In this document: positions 1 through 7,235 of the stretch, piece after piece
Layout: every line of letters starts with the position of its first letter
How positions within the stretch are numbered: the first letter of the stretch is position 1
Source: a bacterium
GTDB lineage: Bacteria; Elusimicrobiota; Elusimicrobia; UBA1565; UBA9628
Assembly (NCBI GenBank): GCA_021796015.1
Contig: JAJYOT010000025.1
Location: forward strand, 1-25,328
Length of the DNA stretch: 25,328 nucleotides
Direction of reading: 5' to 3'
Notes under the pieces: generated by a model
Databases searched by the model: none
What the model saw: the letters and a program-made list of their open reading frames with translations, nothing else
Told to the model about the DNA's origin: nothing
Position numbers and translations under genes: made by a program

Positions 1-116
1 TCTTCCTTCAAGCGGTGAAGTGTCAGTTTTTCCTTTAGTCCCTCATACAAACTCGCCACCAACGGATTGATCCGTTCTGATGAGAGTGTAAAAAAAACAA
101 GGTGTTTTTTTAACAC
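1..116 (-). CDS. Partial hypothetical protein, runs off left edge
   Basis: An open minus-strand frame begins with GTG at 116 and stays open for 38 codons to the left edge. The peptide contains the stretch SSERINPLVASLYEGLKEKL, which reads like real protein and is rich in charged and aliphatic residues. An AGAAGGG ribosome site lies about 9 bases before the GTG, and an in-frame TGA lies just upstream of it. I do not recognise the family, and too little is visible to assign a function. The start codon and first codons are self-complementary (see the hairpin at 86-116). It probably belongs to the same mobile element as the genes to its right, transcribed away from them. Coding status is inferred from frame openness, composition and the ribosome site only. 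Confidence 0.45.
   Translation of the reverse strand, partial: MLKKHLVFFTLSSERINPLVASLYEGLKEKLTLHRLKE
61..76. repeat. Short inverted repeat AACGGA-4-TCCGTT
   Basis: A perfect 6-bp dyad (AACGGA, 4-base loop TTGA, TCCGTT) lies inside the partial minus-strand frame. It could be chance or a small operator half-site pair; nothing else supports a role. Confidence 0.3.
86..116 (-). repeat. AT-rich hairpin covering a GTG start codon
   Basis: The arms 86-99 and 103-116 are complementary over 14 positions with one mismatch, around a 3-base loop. In minus-strand RNA the stem contains the proposed GTG start and the first codons of the leftmost gene. It is not a typical terminator because no GC-rich stem followed by a U tract is present. 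A start-sequestering role is possible but is inference. Confidence 0.5.
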
Positions 117-354
117 TACTCAGGCCCTTCTACCCGGGACAAAATTCCGCTTCCAACACAACGGAAAGCTTCCATTGAGCGTTATTTTAAGATTTTCAAA
201 TGAAACACTATCGTTTCATTTGAAAATGTCTTAAAACCCTCGATTTGCCCGTTTTCCCTCTGAGAAGCCCCATCCAGACCAAATCTCGGGACTTGGCATA
301 AAAATCCATACCAAGAACCGGAAGCTGAATACCGAAATGAAGGGGGAAAAAATC
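117..354. other. Intergenic region between divergent genes of the mobile element
   Basis: No convincing coding frame is present. The stretch holds the ribosome site of the leftmost gene, the long dyad at 185-236 and the ribosome site (AGGGGGA) of the gene starting at 355. It is the natural place for divergent promoters, but I cannot pick a clean -35/-10 pair. Confidence 0.4.
185..236. repeat. Long imperfect palindrome, candidate operator or terminator
   Basis: The core arms TTTTCAAATGAAAC (193-206) and GTTTCATTTGAAAA (213-226) are a perfect 14-bp inverted repeat around the 6-base loop ACTATC. After a 2-base bulge on the right (227-228) a further 8 bp pair (185-192 with 229-236, TTTTAAGA/TCTTAAAA). 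This makes 22 paired bases in total. It lies about 120 bases upstream of the start at 355, between divergent genes. That position suits an operator for a dyad-binding regulator. The AT-rich stem and absence of a clear U tract make a terminator less likely. Confidence 0.6.
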
Positions 355-639
355 ATGGACGCGCAGATGACTCAGATGGAAATAGACGGAAGATTGGAGG
401 CCGAGGAAGCCGAATTCTTGGACCAACCGGGCCGGACTGAGGGCAAGAACCTGAAGCCTTCCCGCTACATCAAGATGCAGAATTTCATCCTGATCAAGGA
501 CATCGTAACCTTGGACGAGATTCGCTTGAAGTTCATGAAACAGGGGCAAGACATCAGCCGCGAAAGGCTTCTGTCGGAGGCCATACGCTCACTCTCCAAG
601 GAAGTTTCCTCAGGGAAATTCGAGCTCAAAAATCCATGA
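355..639 (+). CDS. Small hypothetical protein of the mobile element
   Basis: This encodes about 94 residues. I prefer ATG 355 over ATG 337, because the run AGGGGGA sits at proper ribosome-site distance from 355 and has no counterpart for 337. I do not recognise the protein. It is highly charged: an acidic N-terminal third (EAEEAEF around residue 17) is followed by a basic, helical second half. The segment ISRERLLSEAIRSLSKE near residues 67-83 resembles the second helix region of ribbon-helix-helix proteins, but no clear RHH strand is seen. Being downstream of a palindrome and upstream of replication/integration genes, it could be a small DNA-binding or copy-control protein. That is inference only. 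Confidence 0.55.
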   Translation: MDAQMTQMEIDGRLEAEEAEFLDQPGRTEGKNLKPSRYIKMQNFILIKDIVTLDEIRLKFMKQGQDISRERLLSEAIRSLSKEVSSGKFELKNP

Positions 640-733
640 AGCTCGGAAAAACCTGCGTCTGTCGCTGTATCTGTTCTTGCAGACATGGGCGGAAAACCGG
701 AGAACTTCAAAAATGAGCGATATTTCCGGTCTT

Positions 734-758
734 TTTTCGCCCGCCTCTTTGGCGAAAA
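734..758. repeat. Hairpin TTTTCGCC-9-GGCGAAAA
   Basis: A perfect 8-bp inverted repeat with a 9-base loop lies in the 640-880 intergenic region, just before the GTGGT dyad cluster. No U tract follows on either strand, so it is more likely part of the structured non-coding region than a terminator. Confidence 0.5.
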
Positions 759-760
759 GG

Positions 761-842
761 CCGCCAAAGCCTCCTGACCACACCCCCACAACCACATTAA
801 AAATTGTGGTCAACAGTGGTGCTGTGGTCAGGAGGACGGCGG
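761..842. repeat. Nested dyad with repeated GTGGT/ACCAC motif (candidate origin, oriT or operator)
   Basis: CCTCCTGACCACA (770-782) and TGTGGTCAGGAGG (823-835) form a perfect 13-bp inverted repeat. CCGCC (761-765) and GGCGG (838-842) extend it after small bulges. Nested inside is ACCACA (791-796) with TGTGGT (805-810), plus one more GTGGT at 816-820. Five copies of the GTGGT pentamer therefore occur in mixed orientation in about 60 bases. The cluster lies 40 bases before a replication-relaxation-like gene. Iterated short motifs with dyad symmetry are typical of replication or transfer origins and of autoregulatory operators; which one applies is inference. Confidence 0.55.
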
Positions 843-880
843 GGTTTGGGGCGGGAAATATCTTGTGGGAGAGGAGATAA

Positions 881-1744
881 ATGAAGGAAGAAAGGGTCAA
901 GATTAGTGTCTGTTATGAAGGGGAAACGTCCGAGTTTGAGATTAGAAGAACGGGGTTGAGGGTCTTGAGAGGTCTGGAGAAATGGGGAATTTTAAGCCTG
1001 CCTCAGATCGAGGGATTGGCGTTCAACGGGGGTTCGGAAAAGGAAAAGCTGGATTTATTTTTTAACGGAAGCTTTGAGGACGAATACCGGGGAGCGAGCT
1101 ACAAGGTCCTGGAACGGCTTGAAAAGCGGGGGCTTGCGAAGCATCATCGCCATATCAATGCGCCGAGGGTTTACGCGCTGACACGGGAAGGTCATAAGGC
1201 ATTGGAAGAGGCCGGCATGGCCAGGATTGGGGATTATCGGGAGATGATCTCAGACTTCATGGTCAAGCATGAGCTCTTGGTTTCAGGGATTGGACTCGTC
1301 ATGAGCGAACTCTTGGGGCTTCGGGTCTCAACCGAGTTCGAGCGTCAGGTTCTAAGCCGAGGCCATGCGGGGGATTTTCCTTTACCGGATTTATGGATTA
1401 CGGACGCCGAACAACCAAAGGCGGTCGAGGTCGAGAGAAGCCTCAAATCAGCCGCACGATACCGCAAACTCTGGGAGTTTTACCGGGCCAACTTACCCGG
1501 ACCGGCGGTTGTTCTCTACATCGCGGCTTTCCCGAACGGAACAAAACTCCTCTTGTCCCGCGCGCGCAAGTTCATGGCTGATTTCATTTATGTCTGCGAT
1601 CTTATGGAGTTCAAGTCGTCCTTGGGACGAGGTCCTTTCGTGGGGTATAGGGGCGACGAGATTTATTTAGGCAAGCCGGAAGAATCCCTGCTGGAACCCC
1701 TGTTCCGTCCTGAAGAATCCCTTGTGGGAGTCCGCCCTTATTGA
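881..1744 (+). CDS. Replication-relaxation-like winged-helix protein
   Basis: This encodes 287 residues with a good ribosome site (GAGAGGAGATAA) just before ATG 881. Residues about 20-115 look like a winged helix: a Leu-rich helix (LRVLRGLEKWGILSL), then a recognition-like segment with YKVLERLEKRGLAKH and a VYALTREGHKALEEAG wing. Residues about 165-205 contain PDLWITD followed by AVEVERSLKSAARYRKLWEFY. This is the PD-(acidic)-x-ExE-type pattern seen in replication-relaxation (Replic_Relax) proteins of plasmids and integrative conjugative elements. Members are thought to act with relaxases or replication proteins at an origin. No relaxase is visible here; it may lie left of the window. The next gene begins 10 bases after its stop. 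The family call rests on pattern memory, not alignment. Confidence 0.6.
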   Translation: MKEERVKISVCYEGETSEFEIRRTGLRVLRGLEKWGILSLPQIEGLAFNGGSEKEKLDLFFNGSFEDEYRGASYKVLERLEKRGLAKHHRHINAPRVYALTREGHKALEEAGMARIGDYREMISDFMVKHELLVSGIGLVMSELLGLRVSTEFERQVLSRGHAGDFPLPDLWITDAEQPKAVEVERSLKSAARYRKLWEFYRANLPGPAVVLYIAAFPNGTKLLLSRARKFMADFIYVCDLMEFKSSLGRGPFVGYRGDEIYLGKPEESLLEPLFRPEESLVGVRPY

Positions 1745-1754
1745 GGAGGAAAAC

Positions 1755-1994
1755 ATGACAACAAACGAAACCGACGCCGTAATGGAAGATGAACGCGCAA
1801 CTACCTTGGAGAAAAGATTTCTCCGAATCGAGGAATTGTCGGAGTATATGGGAACCCCCGTGGCCACGCTTTATACCTGGACGCATCAGAAAAAAATTCC
1901 GCATCTTAAGATGGGACGTTCGGTGCGCTTTGACTTAAGAGAAATAGAAGCGTGGCTGAAAGAAAGGCGCGTGGGGGTTTCATCCTTTGCGTAA
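1755..1994 (+). CDS. Excisionase-type helix-turn-helix protein (Xis)
   Basis: This encodes 79 residues from ATG 1755, preceded by the strong ribosome site GAGGAGGAAAAC. Residues about 22-72 match the small HTH_17/MerR-like excisionase domain: FLRIEELSEYMGTPVATLYTW, then KKIPHLKMGRSVRFDLREIEAWL. The first part is the helix-turn-helix; the KxGRSVRF segment is the wing that contacts the minor groove. Such proteins commonly steer tyrosine integrases toward excision. It sits 61 bases before the integrase in the same direction and 10 bases after the replication-relaxation-like gene, so the three are likely co-transcribed. It could instead act as a transcription regulator of the element. Confidence 0.8.
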   Translation: MTTNETDAVMEDERATTLEKRFLRIEELSEYMGTPVATLYTWTHQKKIPHLKMGRSVRFDLREIEAWLKERRVGVSSFA

Positions 1995-2055
1995 ATTGTC
2001 GCGGAAAAGGATGACGGCGGATGGAACTTTTTCGGGAGTTTTGAGTAAGTAAGGT

Positions 2056-3123
2056 ATGGGACTCTTCAAAAAAGGCGAGAGCTGGTATATCGACTATTAC
2101 CATGGAAGACGCCGGAAGCGGGAGAAAATCGGCCCCTCCAAAACCCTGGCCAAGGAAGTTTTGCGAAAGCGGCAAGCCCAGGGGGCGGAGCGGCGATTTT
2201 TCCCCGAACGACAACAACAGTCCATCGCCTTTTCGCAAGCCGTTGAGAAATATTGGAAACTGGAAGGGCAATATTTAAAGGCCAAGGGCATTCGCTCGGT
2301 TTTCGAGGCGTTAAAGGTCAAGTTTGGGGGCCGCAGGCTTTCGGATATCGCCGTTTCGGACGTTCAGGAGATTTATAACAAAAAGGCGGAAGAGACCTCT
2401 GCTTCAACGGCGAACCGCTTAATCGCGTTTCTTTCCCCGGTGTTTAACCGCGCCAAGGATTGGGGAGATTTCCTCGGGGAAAATCCCGCCGAGAAAATCC
2501 GCCGCAGGAAGCCCGGCAATCATCGCCTGAGATTTCTTGAAGAGGAGGAAATTCGGAGGCTTTTTCTTGCCTGTTCCGCTTCGATAAGGCCGATCCTGTC
2601 GTGCGCCGTTTTGACGGGAATGCGGAAGGGAGAAATATTGGGACTAAGCTGGGAGAACGTGGATTTGGAGCGCAACATCATTTTCATTCTTAAATCGAAA
2701 TCGGGAAAGGCGCGGGAAATCCCGATAGGCGGGAAATTAAGGGAAGTTTTTTTGGCATTGGGACCGCAGGCCCAGGGCTCCGTGTTCGATGTGCCGGAAA
2801 TTACGCTTCGCCGGAGATTCTTTTCGGCGCTCAAAGATGCTAAAATAGAAATGTTCAGGTTCCATGACTTGCGACACACTTTCGCCAGTCATTTTGTCAT
2901 GAAAACGGGAGATTTGCCGACTTTGCAGAAAATATTGGGTCATTCTTCGCCTCAAATGACGCAACGCTACGCTCATTTGGCGAAGGGGCACTTGGCCGCG
3001 AAGATGGAAAAATTTGATTCGTCCATGCCTATCGAATCTTTAGATTTGCCGAGAGATGGACACTATTTGGACACCAGCTCCAAAATAGAAGTTTCAAAAA
3101 TCGAGAAAAACGCTTATAAGTAA
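2056..3123 (+). CDS. Tyrosine recombinase (phage/ICE-type integrase)
   Basis: This is a 355-residue site-specific recombinase. The N-terminus (about 1-50, with WYIDYYHGRRRKREKIG) looks like an AP2-like arm-type DNA-binding domain. A SAM-like core-binding domain follows (about 55-150), then the catalytic domain. The catalytic set is visible: Arg190 in TGMRKGEI, a Lys in KSKSGKAREIP (about 213-218), His270 and Arg273 in HDLRHTF, His296 in LGHSS and nucleophile Tyr305 in TQRYAHL. Length and motifs are complete, so it should be active. The ribosome site is weak (TAAGGT). The gene ends only 8 bases before tRNA-Ala and its 3' end appears to carry the tRNA promoter, so this is probably the element boundary. 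Its usual partner would be the Xis gene upstream. Confidence 0.92.
   Translation: MGLFKKGESWYIDYYHGRRRKREKIGPSKTLAKEVLRKRQAQGAERRFFPERQQQSIAFSQAVEKYWKLEGQYLKAKGIRSVFEALKVKFGGRRLSDIAVSDVQEIYNKKAEETSASTANRLIAFLSPVFNRAKDWGDFLGENPAEKIRRRKPGNHRLRFLEEEEIRRLFLACSASIRPILSCAVLTGMRKGEILGLSWENVDLERNIIFILKSKSGKAREIPIGGKLREVFLALGPQAQGSVFDVPEITLRRRFFSALKDAKIEMFRFHDLRHTFASHFVMKTGDLPTLQKILGHSSPQMTQRYAHLAKGHLAAKMEKFDSSMPIESLDLPRDGHYLDTSSKIEVSKIEKNAYK
3092..3120 (+). promoter_or_regulatory. Candidate tRNA-Ala promoter inside the integrase 3' end
   Basis: A -35-like TTTCAA (3092-3097) and a -10-like TATAAG (3115-3120) are separated by 17 bases. Transcription would start near 3127, about 5 bases before the mature tRNA 5' end. 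Both boxes lie within integrase coding sequence. The -35 match is only moderate. Confidence 0.35.
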
Positions 3124-3131
3124 AGGATTTT

Positions 3132-3204
3132 GGGCGTGTAGCTCAGCTGGGAGAGCGCCTCGTTCGCAACGAGGAGGTCGCAGGTTCGATCCCTGTCACG
3201 TCCA
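3132..3204 (+). tRNA. tRNA-Ala, anticodon CGC
   Basis: This is a full 73-base cloverleaf. The acceptor GGGCGTG pairs with CACGTCC (one G-U) and is followed by discriminator A; the D arm is GCTC/GAGC. The anticodon stem CCTCG/CGAGG encloses the loop TTCGCAA, giving anticodon CGC, which reads GCG (Ala). The T arm is GCAGG/CCTGT (one G-U) with loop TTCGATC. CCA is not encoded. It directly follows the integrase gene and is a likely integration landmark. Confidence 0.95.
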
Positions 3205-3307
3205 CGTTTTTCATTGATGAGTCCTGAAAGACGCCTCAGTCAAGAATGCGCTCTGGCTTCTATAAAATCGCGGCGGCGAAATCCGGTTAGGCCGCATCCA
3301 AAAAATT

Positions 3308-4360
3308 CTAGCGGTATTGCCTAAGACCAAGACTGGCCAAGGTCCAGGCCGTCATCTTATAGAGGAGTCTTGCGCCGACATTGGCGTCCCATTCTCCATT
3401 TTTTGAATTAAGGCCTGGGGAAACTTCGTTGAGATCAAAGCCCACGATTTTGCGCCCGCTTTTAACGGCCTGGGCGATAAGATAGACGGCTTGGTCAAAG
3501 TCGAGGCCTCCGGGAACCGGCGTTCCGGTATGTGGGCAAAAGCGAGGGTCAAGTCCGTCAATGTCGAAGGTAATCCAAATTTTTTCCGGAAGTTGAGAAA
3601 TAATACGAGAGGCAATCCCCATCCAGGGTTCGCCGGAGAAAAGGGAAGCCTTAATTTGGGCGTCATAAAAAACGGAGACCTGGGCGCTTTTTTTGCGCGC
3701 GTAATCCGCCTCTTCCTCGCAGAAATCCCGGATGCCGACTTGAACCAGGCGGGAAACCGGAATAGTTTCCAAAACGTTGTAGAGGATAGACGCATGTGAG
3801 TGGGTAAATCCTTCATAGGCGCGTCTTAAGTCATGATGCGCGTCAAAATGGAGAATTCCAAGCCCGGGAAATTTTTCAACGGCCGCTTTGATTGCGCCAT
3901 AGGGGGTTGAATGATCTCCTCCGATGACGGCGAGAACTTTTCCCGCCTCCAAAACGCGCCGCGATTCTTTGTAAACTTCCTCGTTGAGCTTTTCGCTCAA
4001 AGCATTGACGAGGGTCAAGGATTTTTGAAGAGACTTATTTTTTGAAATGTCTCCTCCATGAGAAATAACTTTTCGCGCGGCAGTCTTAGCTATTTTATTC
4101 CATTCCCTGATCTTTTTCGATTCCGGCAGGCAAAAAAGCCCCGGTTCGTAGGGCTTTAAGACGTCTCCGTCGAAAAGATCGACTTGGGCGCTCGCTTGAA
4201 GGATGGCCGAGGGGGCTTGGGCGGTTCCGCCGCCGTAAGAAGCGGTCGCTTCCCAAGGCACGGGAAGATAAACCAGCGCGGAATCCGATTCTTTAAAAGG
4301 AAGGCCAAAAATCCCGGATCCCTCGGCTGCGGCCGAGTTTGGATCGAAATTTTTATCCAT
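3308..4360 (-). CDS. speB: Agmatinase-family ureohydrolase
   Basis: The 350-residue protein belongs to the arginase/agmatinase superfamily, which hydrolyses guanidino compounds to urea and an amine using two Mn ions. The metal ligands are all present: His150 in GGDHS, Asp173/His175/Asp177 in HFDAHHD, and Asp266/Asp268 in FDIDGLDP. The family signatures SHAS and TGTPVPGGL are also present. It is longer than a typical 305-residue agmatinase, with extra charged helical sequence at about 85-135. It begins 9 bases after the stop of the deoxyhypusine-synthase-like gene and is likely co-transcribed with it. That pairing favours agmatine to putrescine (feeding SpeY) over arginase. Use of N1-aminopropylagmatine is an alternative. 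No arginine decarboxylase gene is visible here. Confidence 0.85.
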   Translation of the reverse strand: MDKNFDPNSAAAEGSGIFGLPFKESDSALVYLPVPWEATASYGGGTAQAPSAILQASAQVDLFDGDVLKPYEPGLFCLPESKKIREWNKIAKTAARKVISHGGDISKNKSLQKSLTLVNALSEKLNEEVYKESRRVLEAGKVLAVIGGDHSTPYGAIKAAVEKFPGLGILHFDAHHDLRRAYEGFTHSHASILYNVLETIPVSRLVQVGIRDFCEEEADYARKKSAQVSVFYDAQIKASLFSGEPWMGIASRIISQLPEKIWITFDIDGLDPRFCPHTGTPVPGGLDFDQAVYLIAQAVKSGRKIVGFDLNEVSPGLNSKNGEWDANVGARLLYKMTAWTLASLGLRQYR

Positions 4361-4369
4361 GAATCCGGC

Positions 4370-5431
4370 TTATTTTGCAGCGGCTAAGGATTTTGCTTCT
4401 TGCGCCTTGAGAACGTCGTTGTATCGGCGGGCGGTTCTCGCCTTCCAAGAGCCCTTGTGGTAGGCGTAGGAAGCGAGAAGCGGCAAGGAGAGAGTGGCTT
4501 CGGAATAAACCATCTGCTCGTAAACGGTATCCACCTTGCCCCAAGAGCAGGCTTCTCTGAGCGTGGAGCCGGAAAGGGCGCCGTCTCTTTCGTCGGCGAC
4601 GGTGAGCTGAATCGCGTATTTGTGCATTTTGGGTTCCAGTCCCAGCATTTCAACTCCGACAGTGACGTCTTGAGCGAAGTTCTTGGGCACTCCGCCGCCG
4701 ATCATCAAAAGTCCGGTGTCTTTCGAGGCTATTTTGACTTTCACCAGTTCGACAAAGTCTTTCGCGGAATCAATCGAGACATGCTCATCCGCGTTGTCCC
4801 ATTGGTGGCGCAGAAGCCCAAAGCCGGCGGAACAGTCCGAGAAGGCGGGGACAAAAATCGGCAGGCCTTTTTTGTAAGCCGACAAAATCACCGATTCCTT
4901 AATTTTTCCTTTTGTCATTAAATACTTTCCCATCTCCATGATAAATTCACGAGAAGAATAGGGGCGCGGCGTAAGGTGATTTGCGATTTCGGCGCTAGTG
5001 TCATCGGTGTCCCCTAATGCGTCCTCATCAATAAAGGTATCATAAATTCTGTCCACGCGGGCGGCGCGAAGAGCGTGATCGTCAACCCATTTACTGCCTT
5101 TGTAGTGTTTGTTTCCCAGGGCTTCAAAAAAGTCTTGGTCAACAATATTCGCTCCGGTCGACACGATGGCGTCAACCATGTTGTTTTCAACCATGTCCCA
5201 TACGATTTTCTTGAGTCCCGCTGAAAACAAGGAACCCGCCAAGCAGAGGATGATGGAGGTGTCTTTATCAGCGAGCATTCGATCATAGATTTCAGAGGCC
5301 CGCGCGAGATCTCGCGCGGAAAAAGCCATTTTGCTCATCGCGTCTATCAAGGGAACCGCGTTGAATTTGGTGATGTCGATGTGTTCAATCGGCTCTTTTA
5401 AAAACGCGGCCTTATTCATTTTTTTAATCAT
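4370..5431 (-). CDS. speY: Deoxyhypusine-synthase-like protein, probable homospermidine synthase
   Basis: I start it at ATG 5431, giving 353 residues. A near-perfect AAAGGAGG site lies 5 bases upstream, and the in-frame extension further upstream is AT-rich and not protein-like. The fold is that of deoxyhypusine synthase. A dinucleotide-binding segment DAIVSTGANIVDQDFF is followed by GLPIFVPAFSDCSAGFG. EACSWGK contains the Lys (about 299) that in DHS forms the covalent intermediate with the butylamine group. Bacteria lack the eIF5A substrate, and the cyanobacterial homologue SpeY makes homospermidine from putrescine. The adjacent agmatinase gene supports that role. Activity on another amine acceptor remains possible. 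Confidence 0.8.
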   Translation of the reverse strand: MIKKMNKAAFLKEPIEHIDITKFNAVPLIDAMSKMAFSARDLARASEIYDRMLADKDTSIILCLAGSLFSAGLKKIVWDMVENNMVDAIVSTGANIVDQDFFEALGNKHYKGSKWVDDHALRAARVDRIYDTFIDEDALGDTDDTSAEIANHLTPRPYSSREFIMEMGKYLMTKGKIKESVILSAYKKGLPIFVPAFSDCSAGFGLLRHQWDNADEHVSIDSAKDFVELVKVKIASKDTGLLMIGGGVPKNFAQDVTVGVEMLGLEPKMHKYAIQLTVADERDGALSGSTLREACSWGKVDTVYEQMVYSEATLSLPLLASYAYHKGSWKARTARRYNDVLKAQEAKSLAAAK

Positions 5432-5512
5432 GGCTGCCTCCTTTGTGCTTTTGTCTTCGCCGTTAATTTTATAACATTTATTAGGAATAACGAAATAGTT
5501 TTTTAAGAAAAA

Positions 5513-5848
5513 ATGCCAGTCCCTTCCGAAATAGAAAAAGACGCGCATAAACTCTATATTTCTTGGCATGATGGACATAAAAGCGAATATCCTTTTCGCT
5601 ACCTAAGAGAAAACTGTCCATGCGCGATGTGCCGGGATGAATTCACCGGAGAAAGAATTCTGGACGTCTCGACAATTCCGTCGGATCTCGTTTCTCAAAG
5701 GGAAAGCGTGGTCGGTCATTATGCCTTGGCTTTTTCCTTTTCGGATGGGCACGGAGCGGGAATATACACTTTTGAGTATTTGAGAGAAATTTGTTCGTGT
5801 TCGGATTGCGCTTTTAATTCTCATAAAAATGGGTCAACCTATGCCTGA
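5513..5848 (+). CDS. DUF971 (gamma-butyrobetaine-hydroxylase-like N-terminal) protein
   Basis: The 111-residue protein consists of one DUF971/GBBH-like domain. Two similar halves each carry a strand, a YLRE helix and a Cys cluster: LYISWHDGHKSEYPFRYLRENCPCAMC near residues 9-35, and FSFSDGHGAGIYTFEYLREICSCSDC in the second half. The CxCxxC groups suggest zinc or iron-sulphur related metal binding. Free-standing DUF971 proteins are often found near Fe-S or Mrp/ApbC genes, but their biochemical role is not settled. It is the first gene of a plus-strand unit and overlaps the tryptophanase gene by 20 bases. It diverges from speY across about 80 bases. No strong ribosome site is present (only AAGAAAA). 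Confidence 0.75.
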   Translation: MPVPSEIEKDAHKLYISWHDGHKSEYPFRYLRENCPCAMCRDEFTGERILDVSTIPSDLVSQRESVVGHYALAFSFSDGHGAGIYTFEYLREICSCSDCAFNSHKNGSTYA

Positions 5849-7235
5849 GTGGAAAACAATTATCGAGCCTTTCCGAATTAAGATGGTTGAGCCGTTAGGC
5901 TTTACCACTGAAAAACAACGAGCGGATTTGTTAAGGAAAGCGCATTGCAACCTTTTTCAAATTCCGGCTGATCAAGTCTTGATTGATTTATTGACTGACT
6001 CTGGGACTTCCGCGATGTCTTCCGAACAATGGGCGTGTTTGATGCGGGGGGATGAGTCCTACGCCGGCGCGCGCAGTTGGTACGTTTTTGAAAAAGCGAT
6101 TAAGGACTTGACGGGATATCGTTATGTCTTGCCCGCTCATCAGGGCCGGGCGGCCGAGAGAATTTTTATGTCGGTTCTTTGCGGGCCGGGGAAAACGGTC
6201 ATCGCCAATACTCATTTCGACACGACGAGGGCCAATGTTGAGGTCGCCGGAAGCGCGGCCTTGGACTTGCCGGTCAAAGAAGCGTTTAATTTTTCTTCCG
6301 CATTTCCCTTTAAGGGGAATATCGACATCACGGCCTTGAAAAAATCTATTTTGGAAATCGGCCCTAAAAATATTCCGATGATCATCATGACCGTGACGAA
6401 TAATTCTCTAGGTGGGCAACCGGTTTCCCTTTCCAATTTAAAAGAAGTCTCCCGAGTCGCCAGGCAAAATAAAATTCCGCTGATTATCGATGCCGCGCGT
6501 TTCGCCGAAAATGCTTTTCTCGTTAAGCTCCGTGAAAAAGGGGAGTCCCATCGCTCGGCGTTTGAAATCGCCAAAGAGATGTTTTCTTTAGCTGATGGAT
6601 GCCTCATGAGCGCGAAAAAAGACGCTTTCGCGAATATGGGAGGGTTTTTGGCTTTTAATAATTCCGAATGGCTTAGGAAGTCCAAGGAGCTTTTGATCTT
6701 AGGCGAAGGTTTTCCGACTTACGGGGGGCTCGCGGGCCGGGATCTCGAGGCCATTGCGCAGGGCCTTAAAGAAATCGTGGATGAAAATTATCTTTCCTAT
6801 CGTTTGCGTTCGGCGGCTTACTTAGCGGAAGGGTTAAAAAAACATAAGGTGCCGATCATCAATCCTCCCGGAGGCCATGCGATCTACGTGGATGCGAAGC
6901 GCTTTTTGCCGCACATTCCTCCCCATCAGTTTCCGGCCCAGGCCTTGGTTTGCGAACTCTATTTGTTGGGAGGCATTCGCTCGGTTGAGGTTGGTTCCTT
7001 GATGTTTGGGCGAGGAACAGGGGAAGATTTTAAGCCTGCGAAGATGGAACTGGTTCGGCTGGCTTTGCCGCGCCGCGTTTACACCCAAAGTCATGTTGAT
7101 TTTATTATCGAGGTTTTTGGTTTTCTTGTCAGCCGCAAAAAATTCATTCGCGGCCTTGAGATTACTGAGGAACCCAAGACCTTGCGCCACTTCACGGCGA
7201 AACTGAAGCCCATCGGCCAAAAAGAGAAACAATGA
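5829..7235 (+). CDS. tnaA: Tryptophanase (tryptophan indole-lyase)
   Basis: This is a 468-residue PLP enzyme that would split L-tryptophan into indole, pyruvate and ammonia in the cytosol. Similarity to E. coli TnaA runs end to end ([18 protein letters not shown] start, [31 protein letters not shown]). PLP Lys264 lies in MSAKKDA, Asp221 in IIDAARFAE and Tyr78 in GDESYAG. Two positions separate it from tyrosine phenol-lyase. Asp131 in HFDTT matches the indole-binding Asp, where the phenol-lyase has Thr. RSVEVG has Val where the phenol-lyase has its substrate Arg. Its start overlaps the DUF971 gene by 20 bases and its stop overlaps the kinase start by 4 bases, so translation is probably coupled. 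No tnaC-like leader or tryptophan permease is seen. Confidence 0.88.
   Translation: MGQPMPEWKTIIEPFRIKMVEPLGFTTEKQRADLLRKAHCNLFQIPADQVLIDLLTDSGTSAMSSEQWACLMRGDESYAGARSWYVFEKAIKDLTGYRYVLPAHQGRAAERIFMSVLCGPGKTVIANTHFDTTRANVEVAGSAALDLPVKEAFNFSSAFPFKGNIDITALKKSILEIGPKNIPMIIMTVTNNSLGGQPVSLSNLKEVSRVARQNKIPLIIDAARFAENAFLVKLREKGESHRSAFEIAKEMFSLADGCLMSAKKDAFANMGGFLAFNNSEWLRKSKELLILGEGFPTYGGLAGRDLEAIAQGLKEIVDENYLSYRLRSAAYLAEGLKKHKVPIINPPGGHAIYVDAKRFLPHIPPHQFPAQALVCELYLLGGIRSVEVGSLMFGRGTGEDFKPAKMELVRLALPRRVYTQSHVDFIIEVFGFLVSRKKFIRGLEITEEPKTLRHFTAKLKPIGQKEKQ

Noticed and set aside
208..549. Minus-strand frame opposite the small gene at 355-639
   Set aside because: It covers the long palindrome, has no ribosome site, and mirrors the codon pattern of the plus-strand gene.
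677..880. Plus-strand 67-codon frame before the replication-relaxation gene
   Set aside because: It is made of the GTGGT dyad and Pro-rich low-complexity sequence, has no ribosome site, and ends directly at the next start.
4400..4921. 173-codon plus-strand frame opposite speY
   Set aside because: Antisense shadow; the minus strand carries a complete, motif-bearing enzyme.
5829..7235. Tyrosine phenol-lyase instead of tryptophanase
   Set aside because: Asp131 in HFDTT and Val in RSVEVG match tryptophanase; the phenol-lyase has Thr and Arg at these positions.
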